This document shows positions 41,956 to 51,525 of a stretch of 64,000 nt of DNA, in pieces. The notes below the pieces were generated by a model, which worked only from the letters and a program-made list of their open reading frames with translations, searched no databases and was not told where the DNA came from. The DNA is from Nocardia albiluteola (GTDB lineage: Bacteria > Actinomycetota > Actinomycetes > Mycobacteriales > Mycobacteriaceae). Every line of letters begins with the position of its first letter. The stretch's first letter is position 1. A program made the position numbers and the translations under genes. The stretch spans positions 544,334 to 608,333 of the forward strand of contig NZ_JAHKNI010000005.1 of assembly GCF_018860155.1 (NCBI RefSeq), written 5' to 3'.

Positions 41956-43133
41956 GCGAGCAGACCGCGGACAGGCGTGAACCATCGTCGCTACCCGGCT
42001 CGTCCGGCTTCTGCCTCGACGAATTCGCCGCGGTGCGTGCGGCATTCGATGAGCAGCTGGCCTCGGGCGAGGAGCTCGGCGCGGCACTGTGTGTCACCGT
42101 CGACGGTGACCCAGTGCTGGATCTGTGGGGCGGCTACGCCGATCCCGGCCGGTCCGCGCCGTGGCGGCCGGACACCCTGGTGAACGTCTTCTCCATCACC
42201 AAGACCATGACCGCGCTGTGCGCGCTGCTGCTGGTGGATCGCGGGGAGCTCGACATCCACGAGCGCGTCGCGCACTACTGGCCGGAGTTCGCCGCGAATG
42301 GCAAGGGCGAGATCGAGATTCGCCATCTGCTCTCGCACACCTCGGGCGTCTCGGGCTGGGAACGGCCGATCGAGGTCGCGGACCTCTACGACGCGGAGGC
42401 GGCCGCGGCGCGCCTGGCGGCCCAACCGCCCTGGTGGGAGCCGGGTTCGGCATCGGCGTATCACGCGCTGAGTTACGGGCATCTGATCGGCGCGGTCGTC
42501 CGGCGCATCACCGGGCGCTCGCTGGGCCGGTTCTTCGCCGAGGAACTGGCCGGGCCGCTGGGCGCCGACTTCCACATCGGCACCGGGCCAGAACATTTCG
42601 ACCGCATCGCCACGCTGGTGCAGCCGGAGTTGCCCGAGTTCGACATGGCCGCCCTCGATCAGGACAGCATCCTGGTCAAGACCCTCACCAGCCCGCTGCT
42701 CGACGTGGCCGAAACCGCCACGCCCGGTTGGCGGCAGGCCGAGATCGGCGCGGTCAACGGGCACGGCAACGCGCGCTCGGTAGCCCGGGTCCAATCGCTG
42801 ATCTCCTGCGGCGGCGAGCTGGGCGGACGAAAGTTCCTCTCGCCCAAAACCATCGAGCTCATCTTCGAGCAGCAGGCCGACGGGGTCGATCTGGCACTGC
42901 TGACCCCGCTGCGGTTCGGCATCGGCTACGGGCTGCCACAGCCGCAGACCGCGCCGCATGTGCCGACCGGCCGGGTGTGCTGGTGGGCCGGGTACGGCGG
43001 GGCCATGGTCGTCAACGACCTGGATCGCCGGATCACCTTCGCGTACACCATGAATCGCATGGCCGCGGGGCTGTTCGGTTCGGACCGCTCGGATGTGTAC
43101 CTGCGGGCGACCTTCGAGGCGGTGCCGTCATGA
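41952..43133 (+). CDS. Family VIII esterase/class C beta-lactamase-fold hydrolase
   Basis: 393 residues overlapping the FMO stop by four bases (ATGA). The S-x-x-K nucleophile is SITK (Ser81, Lys84), with YHALSYGHLIGAVV as the tyrosine region and CWWAGYGGAM near the C-terminus. EstB-like enzymes hydrolyse esters and usually lack beta-lactamase activity. Placed after the FMO it could cleave an ester formed by Baeyer-Villiger oxidation. Confidence 0.9.
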   Translation: MSEQTADRREPSSLPGSSGFCLDEFAAVRAAFDEQLASGEELGAALCVTVDGDPVLDLWGGYADPGRSAPWRPDTLVNVFSITKTMTALCALLLVDRGELDIHERVAHYWPEFAANGKGEIEIRHLLSHTSGVSGWERPIEVADLYDAEAAAARLAAQPPWWEPGSASAYHALSYGHLIGAVVRRITGRSLGRFFAEELAGPLGADFHIGTGPEHFDRIATLVQPELPEFDMAALDQDSILVKTLTSPLLDVAETATPGWRQAEIGAVNGHGNARSVARVQSLISCGGELGGRKFLSPKTIELIFEQQADGVDLALLTPLRFGIGYGLPQPQTAPHVPTGRVCWWAGYGGAMVVNDLDRRITFAYTMNRMAAGLFGSDRSDVYLRATFEAVPS

Positions 43134-44188
43134 GTGAGATGATGCGTGCGCTACAGCTGACGGGGCCCGGAAGACTGGAAATGCGTGAGGTCCCGGTGCC
43201 CCACATCGGGCCGGACGAGCTGCTGCTGCGCGTCGGCGCGGCTGGGATCTGCCATTCCGATTCGTACGTGCTGGGCCTGCCCTTCGCGCTGCGCGAGGAC
43301 CCGCTGACCATGGGGCACGAGATCGCCGGAACCATCGAGGCGATCGGGGCGCAGGTGCGGGGGCGCACTGCCGGTGAGCGCGGCGTGGTTTACCTGTGCT
43401 GGTCGTGCGGGGTGTGCCGGGAGTGCGTGCGCGGCAACGAGAATGTGTGCCTGGCCGCGGGCCGGGCGGCGATGCCCCCGTGCCCTGGTCTCGGACCCGA
43501 CGGCGGCATGGCCGAATACGTTCGGGTGCCGGCGAATTCGTTCGTTCCGATCGGCGATCTGGAGTTCGCCCAGGCCGCGCCGCTCGCCGACGCCGCGCTG
43601 ACTCCGTATCACGCGATCCGCGGCGCGGCGGACCAGTTGTGGCCCGGGGCCACTGCCGTCGCGATCGGTATCGGCGGGCTCGGGCACGTCGCGGTGCAGA
43701 TCCTGAAGGCCGTCACCGCGGCCCGCGTCATCGCCGTGGATGTGGCGCAGGACAAGCTGGACCTGGCCGCGGCCTGCGGAGCGGATCTGGGCCTGCTCGC
43801 GGACGGCGCCGCCGCGCGAATCCTCGAGCTCACCGGGGGCCGGGGCGCGGAGGCGGTCTTCGACTTCGTCGGCACCGACGCCACGGTGGCGCTCGCGGCC
43901 GAAACGGTCGCCCCGAACGGCGCCTACCGGATCGTCGGTCTGGGTGGCGGGGCGCTGGGCCTGGATGCCGGGCCCGCCGGGGGACCGGGGCTGCCGTGGG
44001 GTGCGACGGTGCGTAAATCGTACGGTGGCACCAGAAGCGATTTGCACGCATCGGTGGCGCTGGCACAGGCGGGCCGGGTGCGGGTGGAGGTGGAGCGGTT
44101 CGCCCTCGCGGACGGGCCCGCCGCCTTCGACCGCCTCGACCGCGGGCTCATCCGCGGCCGTGCCGTGCTGATCCCGGGACAAGAGTAG
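43130..44188 (+). CDS. Zinc-dependent alcohol dehydrogenase (MDR superfamily)
   Basis: 352 residues from ATG 43130, overlapping the esterase stop (ATGA). Catalytic zinc ligands C41 (GICHSD) and H63-E64 (MGHE); structural-zinc cysteines CGVCRECVRGNENVC. Rossmann motif AIGIGGLGHVAVQ. It oxidises an alcohol with NAD(P). In this operon it would act on the alcohol released by the esterase. Confidence 0.93.
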   Translation: MSEMMRALQLTGPGRLEMREVPVPHIGPDELLLRVGAAGICHSDSYVLGLPFALREDPLTMGHEIAGTIEAIGAQVRGRTAGERGVVYLCWSCGVCRECVRGNENVCLAAGRAAMPPCPGLGPDGGMAEYVRVPANSFVPIGDLEFAQAAPLADAALTPYHAIRGAADQLWPGATAVAIGIGGLGHVAVQILKAVTAARVIAVDVAQDKLDLAAACGADLGLLADGAAARILELTGGRGAEAVFDFVGTDATVALAAETVAPNGAYRIVGLGGGALGLDAGPAGGPGLPWGATVRKSYGGTRSDLHASVALAQAGRVRVEVERFALADGPAAFDRLDRGLIRGRAVLIPGQE

Positions 44189-44195
44189 GACGCAC

Positions 44196-45932
44196 ATGAC
44201 TGAGCCCACCGCACCGCGGACCGACCCGTCACCCGCCACCGGATCCGGGACCGCCGATTCCCGCCCCGCCACCCGGGGCGCCGGGGTTGGGGCGAGCGAT
44301 CCCCGGGCCGCCGCCGCGGGCATCGCCGCGGCCCTCACCGGGCCGGGCGGGCCGTTCGAGATGACCGTCGAGGAGGTGCTGGGCGCGCCGATGCCGGTGC
44401 TGCGGCACCGCCGCGGATCGCTGCTCGAACTGCTCGACGCCTCGGCGGTCTGGGGAGACCGCGACTACCTGGTGACCGCGGACCGGCGCATGTCGTTCGC
44501 CGAACACTCCGCCGCGGCGGGCGCGCTCGCGGCCGCGCTGGCGGATCGATACGGCGTCGGCAAGGGCGACCGCATCGGAATCCTGGCCGCCAACACGCCG
44601 GAATGGGTCCTGACCTTCTGGGCGGCCCAGCGCCTCGGCGCGATCGCGGTGGGCTACAACGCATGGTGGGCGCCGCGCGAAATCGCGTACGGGCTCGAGC
44701 ATACGACGCCGTCGGTGGTGATCGCGGACGCGAAACGGGCCGCGCTGCTGCGGGAATCGGATGCCGGGGTGCCGGTGCTCACGATGGAGCACGACGTTCC
44801 GGCGCTCGTCGACGCGTATTCCGGTGCGGTCCCGACGGTTTCGCTCGGTGAGGACGATCCGGCCGTCGTGCTCTACACCAGCGGCACCAGCGGGCGTCCC
44901 AAGGGTGTGGTGCATTCACATCGGAATCTGGTGGCCGTCACGGACTATCACCGCTTCGGCGACGCCATGGTCGCGGCGTTCCGGGGTCAGGAGCTCGCCG
45001 AGCCGAGCGACAAGCGCTTCCTGCTCACCTCGCCGCTGTTCCACATCGCCAGCCTGCACAACCTGGTGATTCCGCGCCTGGCCACCGGCGCGGCGGTGAT
45101 TATCCATCAGGGCTCGTTCGAGGTGGACCGGGTGCTGCGGCTGGTGGAACGCGAGCGCGTGAGCAACTGGGGCGCGGTGCCGACCATGGCCGCGCGCATG
45201 CTCGAGCACGACCTGAGCGGCTACGACCTGTCCAGTCTGGCCGCGTTCTCGCTCAATGCCGCACCCTCCTCCCCGGCCTTTCATCAGCGCCTGCGCGAGC
45301 GGCTCCCGGTCGCGCAGGTCGCGCTGACCACCAGCTACGGGATGACCGAAAGTGGCACGGCCGCAACGGTTGCTACGCCACCGGAGCTGGCCGCGCATCC
45401 GGAGACGGTGGGCAGCCCGATCCTCGGCGTCAGCGTCGAGATCCGCGACTTGGACGGTAAGCCGCTGCCCGATGGGCAGGAGGGCGAGATCTGCGTGCGC
45501 AGCCCCTATGTGATGCTCGGCTACTGGAACGACGAGGCCGCCACGGCCGCCGCGATCGACGGCGAACGATGGTTGCGCACCGGCGATTTCGGCATCCTCG
45601 AGGACGGGCGCCTGCGATTGTCCGGCCGCCGCAGCGATCTCATCCTGCGCGGCGGAGAGAACGTGTACCCCATCGAGATCGAGAACGCCCTCGACGAGCA
45701 CCCCGCGGTGGTCGAGTCGGCGGTGCTCGGGGTCCCGCACGAGGACCTGGGCCAGGAGGTGGCGGCGGTCGTGGTCGTCACCGACGCCGCCGCGGTCGGC
45801 GAGGCGGAGCTACGCGCCTTTGTCGCCGAGCGCCTGGCCTACTTCAAGGTGCCCGCCCGCTGGGTGATCACCACGAAACCGCTGCCGCGCAACGCCACCG
45901 GCAAGGTCGTGCGGCGGGAGATAGAGATCTGA
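44196..45932 (+). CDS. Acyl-CoA synthetase (AMP-forming, FadD-like)
   Basis: 578-residue adenylate-forming ligase. P-loop LYTSGTSGRPKGVVHSH, A5 motif TTSYGMTESGT, A7-A8 LRTGDFGILEDGRLRLSGRR, then SDLILRGGENVYPIE, and the catalytic lysine near the end in PRNATGKVVRREI. It has an extra 45-residue Pro/Ala-rich N-terminus. It is expected to activate the acid product of the pathway to its CoA thioester, as FadD13 does in the mymA operon. Confidence 0.93.
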   Translation: MTEPTAPRTDPSPATGSGTADSRPATRGAGVGASDPRAAAAGIAAALTGPGGPFEMTVEEVLGAPMPVLRHRRGSLLELLDASAVWGDRDYLVTADRRMSFAEHSAAAGALAAALADRYGVGKGDRIGILAANTPEWVLTFWAAQRLGAIAVGYNAWWAPREIAYGLEHTTPSVVIADAKRAALLRESDAGVPVLTMEHDVPALVDAYSGAVPTVSLGEDDPAVVLYTSGTSGRPKGVVHSHRNLVAVTDYHRFGDAMVAAFRGQELAEPSDKRFLLTSPLFHIASLHNLVIPRLATGAAVIIHQGSFEVDRVLRLVERERVSNWGAVPTMAARMLEHDLSGYDLSSLAAFSLNAAPSSPAFHQRLRERLPVAQVALTTSYGMTESGTAATVATPPELAAHPETVGSPILGVSVEIRDLDGKPLPDGQEGEICVRSPYVMLGYWNDEAATAAAIDGERWLRTGDFGILEDGRLRLSGRRSDLILRGGENVYPIEIENALDEHPAVVESAVLGVPHEDLGQEVAAVVVVTDAAAVGEAELRAFVAERLAYFKVPARWVITTKPLPRNATGKVVRREIEI

Positions 45933-45958
45933 GCCGGGCAATCACATGAGGTGATCCT

Positions 45959-47698
45959 ATGTACGACAGCATCATCCGCGGCGGCCGCTGGTTCGACGGC
46001 ACCGGCGCGCCATCGGCGGTCCGCCATCTGGGGATCCGCGCTGGGCGCGTCGAGACGATCTCCACGACGCCGCTCGACGAGACGGGCTGCGGCACCGTCA
46101 TCGACGCGACGGGCAAGTGGGTGATGCCGGGCATCATCGATATCCACACCCACTACGACGTGGAGGTGCTGCTGGAACCCGGTCTGCCGGAGTCGGTTCG
46201 GCATGGCGTCACCACCGTCCTGCTGGGGTCCTGCTCGCTGTCCACGGTGCATGTGGGCGCTGAGGTGGCCGGGGATCTGTTTGGCCGGGTGGAGGCGATT
46301 CCGCGCCGCCACGTCATCGAGGCGATCGGCGATCTGAAGACCTGGCGCACCGCCGCGGAATACGCCGAGGCGCTGCAGGCACTGCCGCTGGGCGCGAATA
46401 TCGCGAGCTTCCTGGGGCATTCGGATATCCGCGCCGCGCACATGGGGCTGGACCGGGCCACCCGCGCCGATGTGCGCCCCGACGCGGCCGAGCTGTCGGC
46501 GATGGAGCGGAATCTCACCGAGGCCCTGGACGCCGGCTTCGTCGGCATGTCCTCGCAGCAGTTGCTGTTCGACAAGCTGGACGGGCAGTTGTGCCGATCC
46601 CGGACGCTGCCCTCGACCTATGCGACCACGCGAGAACGGCGGCGGCTCAACGCGATCCTGCGGCGGCGGTACCGGGCGCTGCAGGGCGGGCCGGACGTGG
46701 CGCGCCCGCAGAGCCTGGTGGCCATGGCCGCCAGCACCCTCGGTATCGGGCGGCGGCCGCTGAAGGTGAGTCTGCTCTCGGCCGCCGACATCAAGGCCAT
46801 TCCGGCCGTCGCACACATCTTTCCGGCGATCGCGCGGGTGCTCAACGGGTTGGGCGGCGACTTCCGCTGGCAGCATCTGCCGGTGCCGTTCGAGGTGTAC
46901 TCCGACGGCATCGACCTGCCCGTGTTCGAGGAATTCGGTTCGGGCGCGGCGGCATTGCACCTATCGAATCAGCTGACCGAACGCCGGGAACTGCTGGCGA
47001 GCCCGGACTACCGGCGATGGTTCCGCAAGGACTACGACAAGAAGTACGGGCCCCGGGTGTGGCATCGGGACTTCTTCGACGCCGAGATCGTCGAATGCCC
47101 GGACGCCGCGGTGATCGGCAAGACCTTCGGCCAGGTCGGCCTGGACCGGGGCGGCCTGCATCCGGTGGATGCGTTCCTGGATCTGGTCGTCGAGCACGGC
47201 CCGAAGGTGCGCTGGCACACCACGATATCCAATCACCGCCCGCACGTGCTGGACCGCTTCGCCGCGGATCCCGGTGTGCAACTGGGATTTTCGGATGCCG
47301 GTGCGCATCTGCGGAACATGGCCTTCTACAACTTCGGGCTGCGGCTGCTGCGCCGGGTGTACGACGCCGAGCGGGCGGGCCGGGCGTTCATGACCGTCGA
47401 ACGGGCCGTGCACCGCCTCACCGGGGAACTCGCCGACTGGTACGGCCTGGACGCGGGCCACCTGCGGGTCGGCGACCGCGCCGACGTGGTCGTCGTCGAT
47501 CCCGGCCGCCTGGACGAGAGCCTGGACGCCTACGCCGAGCACCCGGCGCCCTACTTCGACAACCTGTCGCGCATGGTGAACCGCAACGACGACACCGTTA
47601 CCGCGGTATTCGTCGGCGGCACATATGTTTTCGGCAACGGCCGGCCCGCGCCCGTACTGGGTGTCCAGCGCACCGGGCAGTTCCTGCGCGCCCGCTGA
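45959..47698 (+). CDS. Amidohydrolase family 3 / N-acyl-D-amino-acid deacylase-like
   Basis: 579 residues. N-terminal beta-sandwich (MYDSIIRGGRWFDGTGAPS), metal motif PGIIDIHTHYDVE, then SHTT-type histidines in RWHTTISNHRPHVLD and the catalytic Asp in LGFSDAGAHLRNMAFYN. The C-terminal GHLRVGDRADVVVVDPGRLD completes the composite domain. Many Mycobacteriales have such paralogues of unknown substrate. Last gene of the operon; role within the pathway unclear (perhaps cyclic amide or N-acyl hydrolysis). Confidence 0.88.
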   Translation: MYDSIIRGGRWFDGTGAPSAVRHLGIRAGRVETISTTPLDETGCGTVIDATGKWVMPGIIDIHTHYDVEVLLEPGLPESVRHGVTTVLLGSCSLSTVHVGAEVAGDLFGRVEAIPRRHVIEAIGDLKTWRTAAEYAEALQALPLGANIASFLGHSDIRAAHMGLDRATRADVRPDAAELSAMERNLTEALDAGFVGMSSQQLLFDKLDGQLCRSRTLPSTYATTRERRRLNAILRRRYRALQGGPDVARPQSLVAMAASTLGIGRRPLKVSLLSAADIKAIPAVAHIFPAIARVLNGLGGDFRWQHLPVPFEVYSDGIDLPVFEEFGSGAAALHLSNQLTERRELLASPDYRRWFRKDYDKKYGPRVWHRDFFDAEIVECPDAAVIGKTFGQVGLDRGGLHPVDAFLDLVVEHGPKVRWHTTISNHRPHVLDRFAADPGVQLGFSDAGAHLRNMAFYNFGLRLLRRVYDAERAGRAFMTVERAVHRLTGELADWYGLDAGHLRVGDRADVVVVDPGRLDESLDAYAEHPAPYFDNLSRMVNRNDDTVTAVFVGGTYVFGNGRPAPVLGVQRTGQFLRAR

Positions 47699-47708
47699 GT
47701 CCGAACAC

Positions 47709-48590
47709 TCAGTTCTGGCGCGGAATCACCTCCGCGACAAAACGATCGATGAACTCGCTGTAGGGGCGGGTGTCGGTGGTCCCGATCACGAATTTGGTCA
47801 GGCCCGCGGCGAGGTAGCCGTCGAGCTTGCGGTGCAGATCGGGCCAGCCGTCCGCGATGAGGTCGGCGGGGTCCACGCCGGGGCGGCGGGCGCGAGCGCT
47901 GGCGGCGAACTCCGGAGGAATGCCGTCCTGCGCGAGGAAGAGGCTGATGCCGAAGTGGTCGGGCTCGATCTCGCGGTTCGCCTCGGCGGCCGCGGCCTGG
48001 ATGGTCTCGCGGGCCCGCCCGGCCTCCTGCGGTGTCAGGAAGCTGCCGAGCCAGCCGTCGGCGAGGCGGCCGACGCGCCGCAGTGCCGCCGGGGCCGAAC
48101 CGCCGAGCCAGAGATCGAGCGGGCGCGCCGGGCGCGGGCCCAGACCGTTCGCGGCGACGGTGAAGAACTCGCCCGCGAAATCCAGCTCGTCGCTGTCCAC
48201 CGCGGTCCGCAGCAGCCGCAGGGATTCGTCGAACAGAGCGGCCCTGCGGCCCTCGGGCGCCGGGAACAGGTCGTATTCGCCGGGCCGGGCCGGGCGCAGG
48301 CCGAATACCGGAAGCACTCGCTTGGGCGCCAGCGCCGCCAGCGAGGCCAGCTGCTTGGCCACCAGCACCGGGTGCCGTCCGGGCAGGATCGATACCGAGG
48401 TACCGACCTTCAGCCGAGTCGTGCGAGACAATGCGAATGCCATACCGACTGTCGGATCAACCGTGTGCGAGTACACCAGCTCGGGCAGCCACAGCGAATC
48501 CACCCCTGCCGCCTCGAGCCGATCCACGACCTGCGCGAATCGCGCGGGCTCGGCGCCCGCTCCCACGCCGACTCCGAACCGGACCTTCAT
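47709..48590 (-). CDS. LLM-class (probably F420-dependent) oxidoreductase
   Basis: 293 residues from ATG 48590. Bacterial luciferase-like TIM barrel: VRFGVGVGAGAEPARFAQV, LAALAPKRVLPVFGLR, RPLDLWLGGSAPAALRRVGR and DGWLGSFLTP. In mycolate actinobacteria this subfamily mostly uses F420. It faces the amidohydrolase gene convergently with a 10-base gap, so it is a separate transcript. Confidence 0.88.
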   Translation of the reverse strand: MKVRFGVGVGAGAEPARFAQVVDRLEAAGVDSLWLPELVYSHTVDPTVGMAFALSRTTRLKVGTSVSILPGRHPVLVAKQLASLAALAPKRVLPVFGLRPARPGEYDLFPAPEGRRAALFDESLRLLRTAVDSDELDFAGEFFTVAANGLGPRPARPLDLWLGGSAPAALRRVGRLADGWLGSFLTPQEAGRARETIQAAAAEANREIEPDHFGISLFLAQDGIPPEFAASARARRPGVDPADLIADGWPDLHRKLDGYLAAGLTKFVIGTTDTRPYSEFIDRFVAEVIPRQN

Positions 48591-48731
48591 GCGCGCACTC
48601 CTCTGCAGGGATTCCTTTCTGGCAACCGAATTCGCGCGGTGGTCCATTCCCGTCGACGGGTGCGCTCCGACCTGTGATGGCGACGTCCGGGCCGCGAGAA
48701 GGCGGTCGAGTCGTTGCGGTAGTCCGGCGGG

Positions 48732-49046
48732 TCACCAGCAGAAGCGCACGGGGTGGGTGAACATCCACACCACGACAAGCGCCGCGACCACAGCCGCCGC
48801 ACTCGCGATCAGGATCATCGACCGGCTGCGCCGCAGCAACGCACCGGCGGCGAACGGAGCTGTCCAGATCGCGACCGTGCCGATCACCCACCAACCACCG
48901 GCCATGTCGACCCGCGCGACGGTGGACCCGCAGCGGGTGTCCGCCGCCGCGAACAATCCGATCGCCACGCCGACTGCCGCCGCAGCCGTCCACACGGCCG
49001 CCGCCAGCGCGGTCACCGTCCACCGCGCCGCCGGATGAAGGTGCAC
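48732..49046 (-). CDS. Small membrane protein
   Basis: 104 residues from GTG 49046 with three predicted transmembrane helices (about 9-34 ALAAAVWTAAAAVGVAIGLF, 48-68 and 75-97). It ends MFTHPVRFCW. No family recognised. Coding character is supported by the hydrophobic periodicity; the neighbouring frames are not plausible proteins. Confidence 0.6.
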   Translation of the reverse strand: MHLHPAARWTVTALAAAVWTAAAAVGVAIGLFAAADTRCGSTVARVDMAGGWWVIGTVAIWTAPFAAGALLRRSRSMILIASAAAVVAALVVVWMFTHPVRFCW

Positions 49047-49201
49047 GAAGTCGATTCTATTGGCCGCCCAGGGCGAACTATTGGTCGCGCAGCGCCGCGA
49101 GCGGCGTCATGTCGAAGCGGTCGCGCTGTCGCGCCCGCCGTGACCCGGTGATGGACGTCGAAGTCGATAGTGCCGAGGAAGCCGCACGGGACCGGTCGGC
49201 G

Positions 49202-50938
49202 TCAGACCGGTAGTGGGAGAAATTCGACCGCGGCCCCGTCGGTGGCGTGCGCCGGCACGATGACCAGGCCGTCCCGGTCCAGCAGACCGGCGAGGTGGGC
49301 GGTGCGCACGTGCGCGTCCCCGGCCCAGCCGCCCTCCGCTACCGCGCGGGCGGGCACGATTCTCGGTGCCGGGCCGGATATCTCGCCGGCATTGCGCAGC
49401 GGGCCGGTCACGGCGCGGCGCGGCGGGCGGCCGGTGAGCCCCTCGACGATCGCGGGCGCCACCGCCAGCAGTGTCGCGACGGCCGCGAACGGATTGCCCG
49501 GCAGCCCCAGAATCGCCCTGCCACCGTCGATTTCGGCGATCACCGTGGACCCTCCCGGCCGCAGGCGCAGCCGGTGCACCAGCACCTGGGCGCCGGCCCG
49601 ATCCAGCGCGGCGCGCAGCTGATCGGCCGCGCCGCCGCCGGTGGCGCCGACGATCACCAGCAGTTCGCAGTCGCCGGCGTGGGCCAGGACCTCGTCGAAA
49701 CCGTTCGGGGTATCGCGCAGGTGCACCCGGTCCAGGGGGTGAATTCCACACCAGGACAACAGGTCCGGCAGTACCGGCCCGATCGAGTCGCGGGTCTGGC
49801 CGGTGCGCAGCGGGCCCTCGCTGCGGATCTCGTCGCCGGTCATGACGATGCGGGCGCGCACCGGCCCGCGTACCAGGCCCTCGGCGACCTCCGCGGCCGC
49901 CGCGACCGAGACCAGCGCGGGCGAGACAGGCGTGCCCTCGACGGCGACAATGTCGCCGGGCCGCCAGTCCTCGCCGCGGCGGCGCACATCGTCGCGGATC
50001 GGGGCGTCCGGCAGCCGATGCAGCAGACCATCCGCGCCGCTGGCGACGAATTCATCGCGCACGACAGTGTCGGTGCCCTCGGGGATGTGCGCCCCCGTGG
50101 CGATGCGCACCGCCTCCCCGGGGTGCAGTCCGGCGGGACGGTCGCCCCCGGCGAACCCGATATCGTGACGTACCCGCCACGGCCCGTCGCCGGAGGTGGC
50201 GTAGCCGTCCATCGCCGAGACGTCGAACCGCGGCAGCGCCTCGGCCGCGGTCAGCGGCTGGGCCAGGGTCGCCCCCGCCGCCCGGCGCAGTGCGGTGCGG
50301 TGGGCCGGTAGGCGGGACAGCTTGCGGCGCAGGATGTTTCGGGCCTCGTCGAGCGACAGCGGGGCGGCCCGCGCGCGGGCGTGGGCGACATCCTCCGGGG
50401 TGTCGCAGTCGACCGCGCCGTCCAGGGGCAGCATCGCGGTACGCGCGGGGATCAGCGCCTTCATCGGCTGATTCATCGGTGCCTCGAGCCGGTCGAGCGC
50501 GTTCAGCAGCGCCGCCCGCCGCCACACCCCGACCAGATACTGGGGACGGCCGGACTCGTCGGCCGCGAACACCGCCTCGGCGTCGGTCGCGAGGACACGC
50601 GCGATCAGCTGCTCGATCGCGGCGGCGGACAGGAAGGGCATATCGGCCGCCAGCACGACCACCAGATCCGCGGGAAAATCACATTCCGCCAGGGCCCGCA
50701 GCCCGGTCGCGATCGCGGCGACCGGCCCGGATCCGGCCGGCACCTCCTGCACCTGCCGGATCTCGGGCCCCAACCCCGACCGATGCGGGCCGACCACGAC
50801 CGTGCGCGCGCAGCCGGCCACCGCGTCGATCGCCGCCTCCAGCATCGACCGACCCCCGACCACGATCCCCGGCTTGTCCACCCCTCCCATCCGGGTGGCC
50901 CGCCCTCCGGCCAGCACGATCGCGTCGACGGTTGTCAC
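49202..50938 (-). CDS. MobA-MoeA fusion (molybdenum cofactor biosynthesis)
   Basis: 578 residues. Residues about 1-190 are a MobA-type GTP transferase (LAGGRATRMGGVDK, AADMPFLSAAAIEQL), which attaches GMP to molybdopterin. Residues about 195-578 are MoeA, the molybdate insertase (PRFDVSAMDGYAT, RIATGAHIPEGTDTVVRDE, LGLPGNPFAAVATLL). The MoeA G-G-T-S-V-G signature is replaced by VGATGGGAADQ. Moco would serve nitrate reductase or other oxidoreductases not present in the window. Starts at ATG 50938. Confidence 0.92.
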   Translation of the reverse strand: MTTVDAIVLAGGRATRMGGVDKPGIVVGGRSMLEAAIDAVAGCARTVVVGPHRSGLGPEIRQVQEVPAGSGPVAAIATGLRALAECDFPADLVVVLAADMPFLSAAAIEQLIARVLATDAEAVFAADESGRPQYLVGVWRRAALLNALDRLEAPMNQPMKALIPARTAMLPLDGAVDCDTPEDVAHARARAAPLSLDEARNILRRKLSRLPAHRTALRRAAGATLAQPLTAAEALPRFDVSAMDGYATSGDGPWRVRHDIGFAGGDRPAGLHPGEAVRIATGAHIPEGTDTVVRDEFVASGADGLLHRLPDAPIRDDVRRRGEDWRPGDIVAVEGTPVSPALVSVAAAAEVAEGLVRGPVRARIVMTGDEIRSEGPLRTGQTRDSIGPVLPDLLSWCGIHPLDRVHLRDTPNGFDEVLAHAGDCELLVIVGATGGGAADQLRAALDRAGAQVLVHRLRLRPGGSTVIAEIDGGRAILGLPGNPFAAVATLLAVAPAIVEGLTGRPPRRAVTGPLRNAGEISGPAPRIVPARAVAEGGWAGDAHVRTAHLAGLLDRDGLVIVPAHATDGAAVEFLPLPV

Positions 50939-51120
50939 AGTCGCTCACCCGCGCGGTACCTCATAGGGCCGATCGTAGTTCGCGGCGATCCCGATGCCGC
51001 ACACGTACGGTGCCGGATCTGTCCGGGTCGGGGAGTGTACCGACCGTCCCGATCGGCCGGGCGAGCTCGCGGACAGGGCCGAGCCGCCTTCCAACGAGTG
51101 AGGCGAGCCGCCGTTGCGCG

Positions 51121-51223
51121 GCAGCAGTGCACCGGCCGCGTGTAGTCGCTCGACCTCGCGCGCGGGATCGTCGGCGTGGCAGGGGATCAGGTCAAGGTGC
51201 AGGCGGCCGGGCCGTTCGGATCC
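51121..51223 (-). pseudogene. Remnant of a VOC/glyoxalase-like gene
   Basis: The minus-strand frame immediately after the ATL stop reads RPGRLHLDLIPCHADDPARE then VERLHAAGALL, which is the R-(L/M)-H-(L/F)-D-(L/I) core plus helix of the second VOC half. No start codon or further homology flanks it, and the frame continues into sequence without VOC features up to a stop near 50950. It looks like a decayed gene piece. Confidence 0.5.
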
Positions 51224-51225
51224 GG

Positions 51226-51525
51226 CTACCTGTCGAATCGGTATCGGGCAGTGGCCAGGTCCGCGCGATCACCGCTGATGGGGCAGCCCTCGGCGGCGAG
51301 CCGGGCGAGCTGCTTGTGCGCCAGATGTGGTGCGGGAGTGCCGTCGGCGCGCAGCACTCGATGCCAGGGCAGGTCGGCGGAGTCGGTGCGCATGATCCAC
51401 CCGACGGTCCGCGGGGTGGAGAGCCCGGCCGCTACGGCGATATCGCCGTAGGTCGACACCCGGCCCGGCGGAATCGCGGCCACCAGTTCGCGCACCCGCT
51501 CGATCTGCGCGTCGGTCGTCGCCAT
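51226..51525 (-). CDS. Alkyltransferase-like (ATL) DNA-repair protein
   Basis: 99 residues with the MGMT DNA-binding fold (VSTYGDIAVAAGLSTPRTVG). In place of the active-site PCHR it has PWHR (Trp54), the hallmark of ATL proteins, which bind O6-alkylguanine and hand it to nucleotide excision repair without transferring the alkyl group. It corresponds to M. tuberculosis Rv3204. ATG follows directly on the lipV stop (TAGATG), so the two are co-transcribed. Confidence 0.93.
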   Translation of the reverse strand: MATTDAQIERVRELVAAIPPGRVSTYGDIAVAAGLSTPRTVGWIMRTDSADLPWHRVLRADGTPAPHLAHKQLARLAAEGCPISGDRADLATARYRFDR

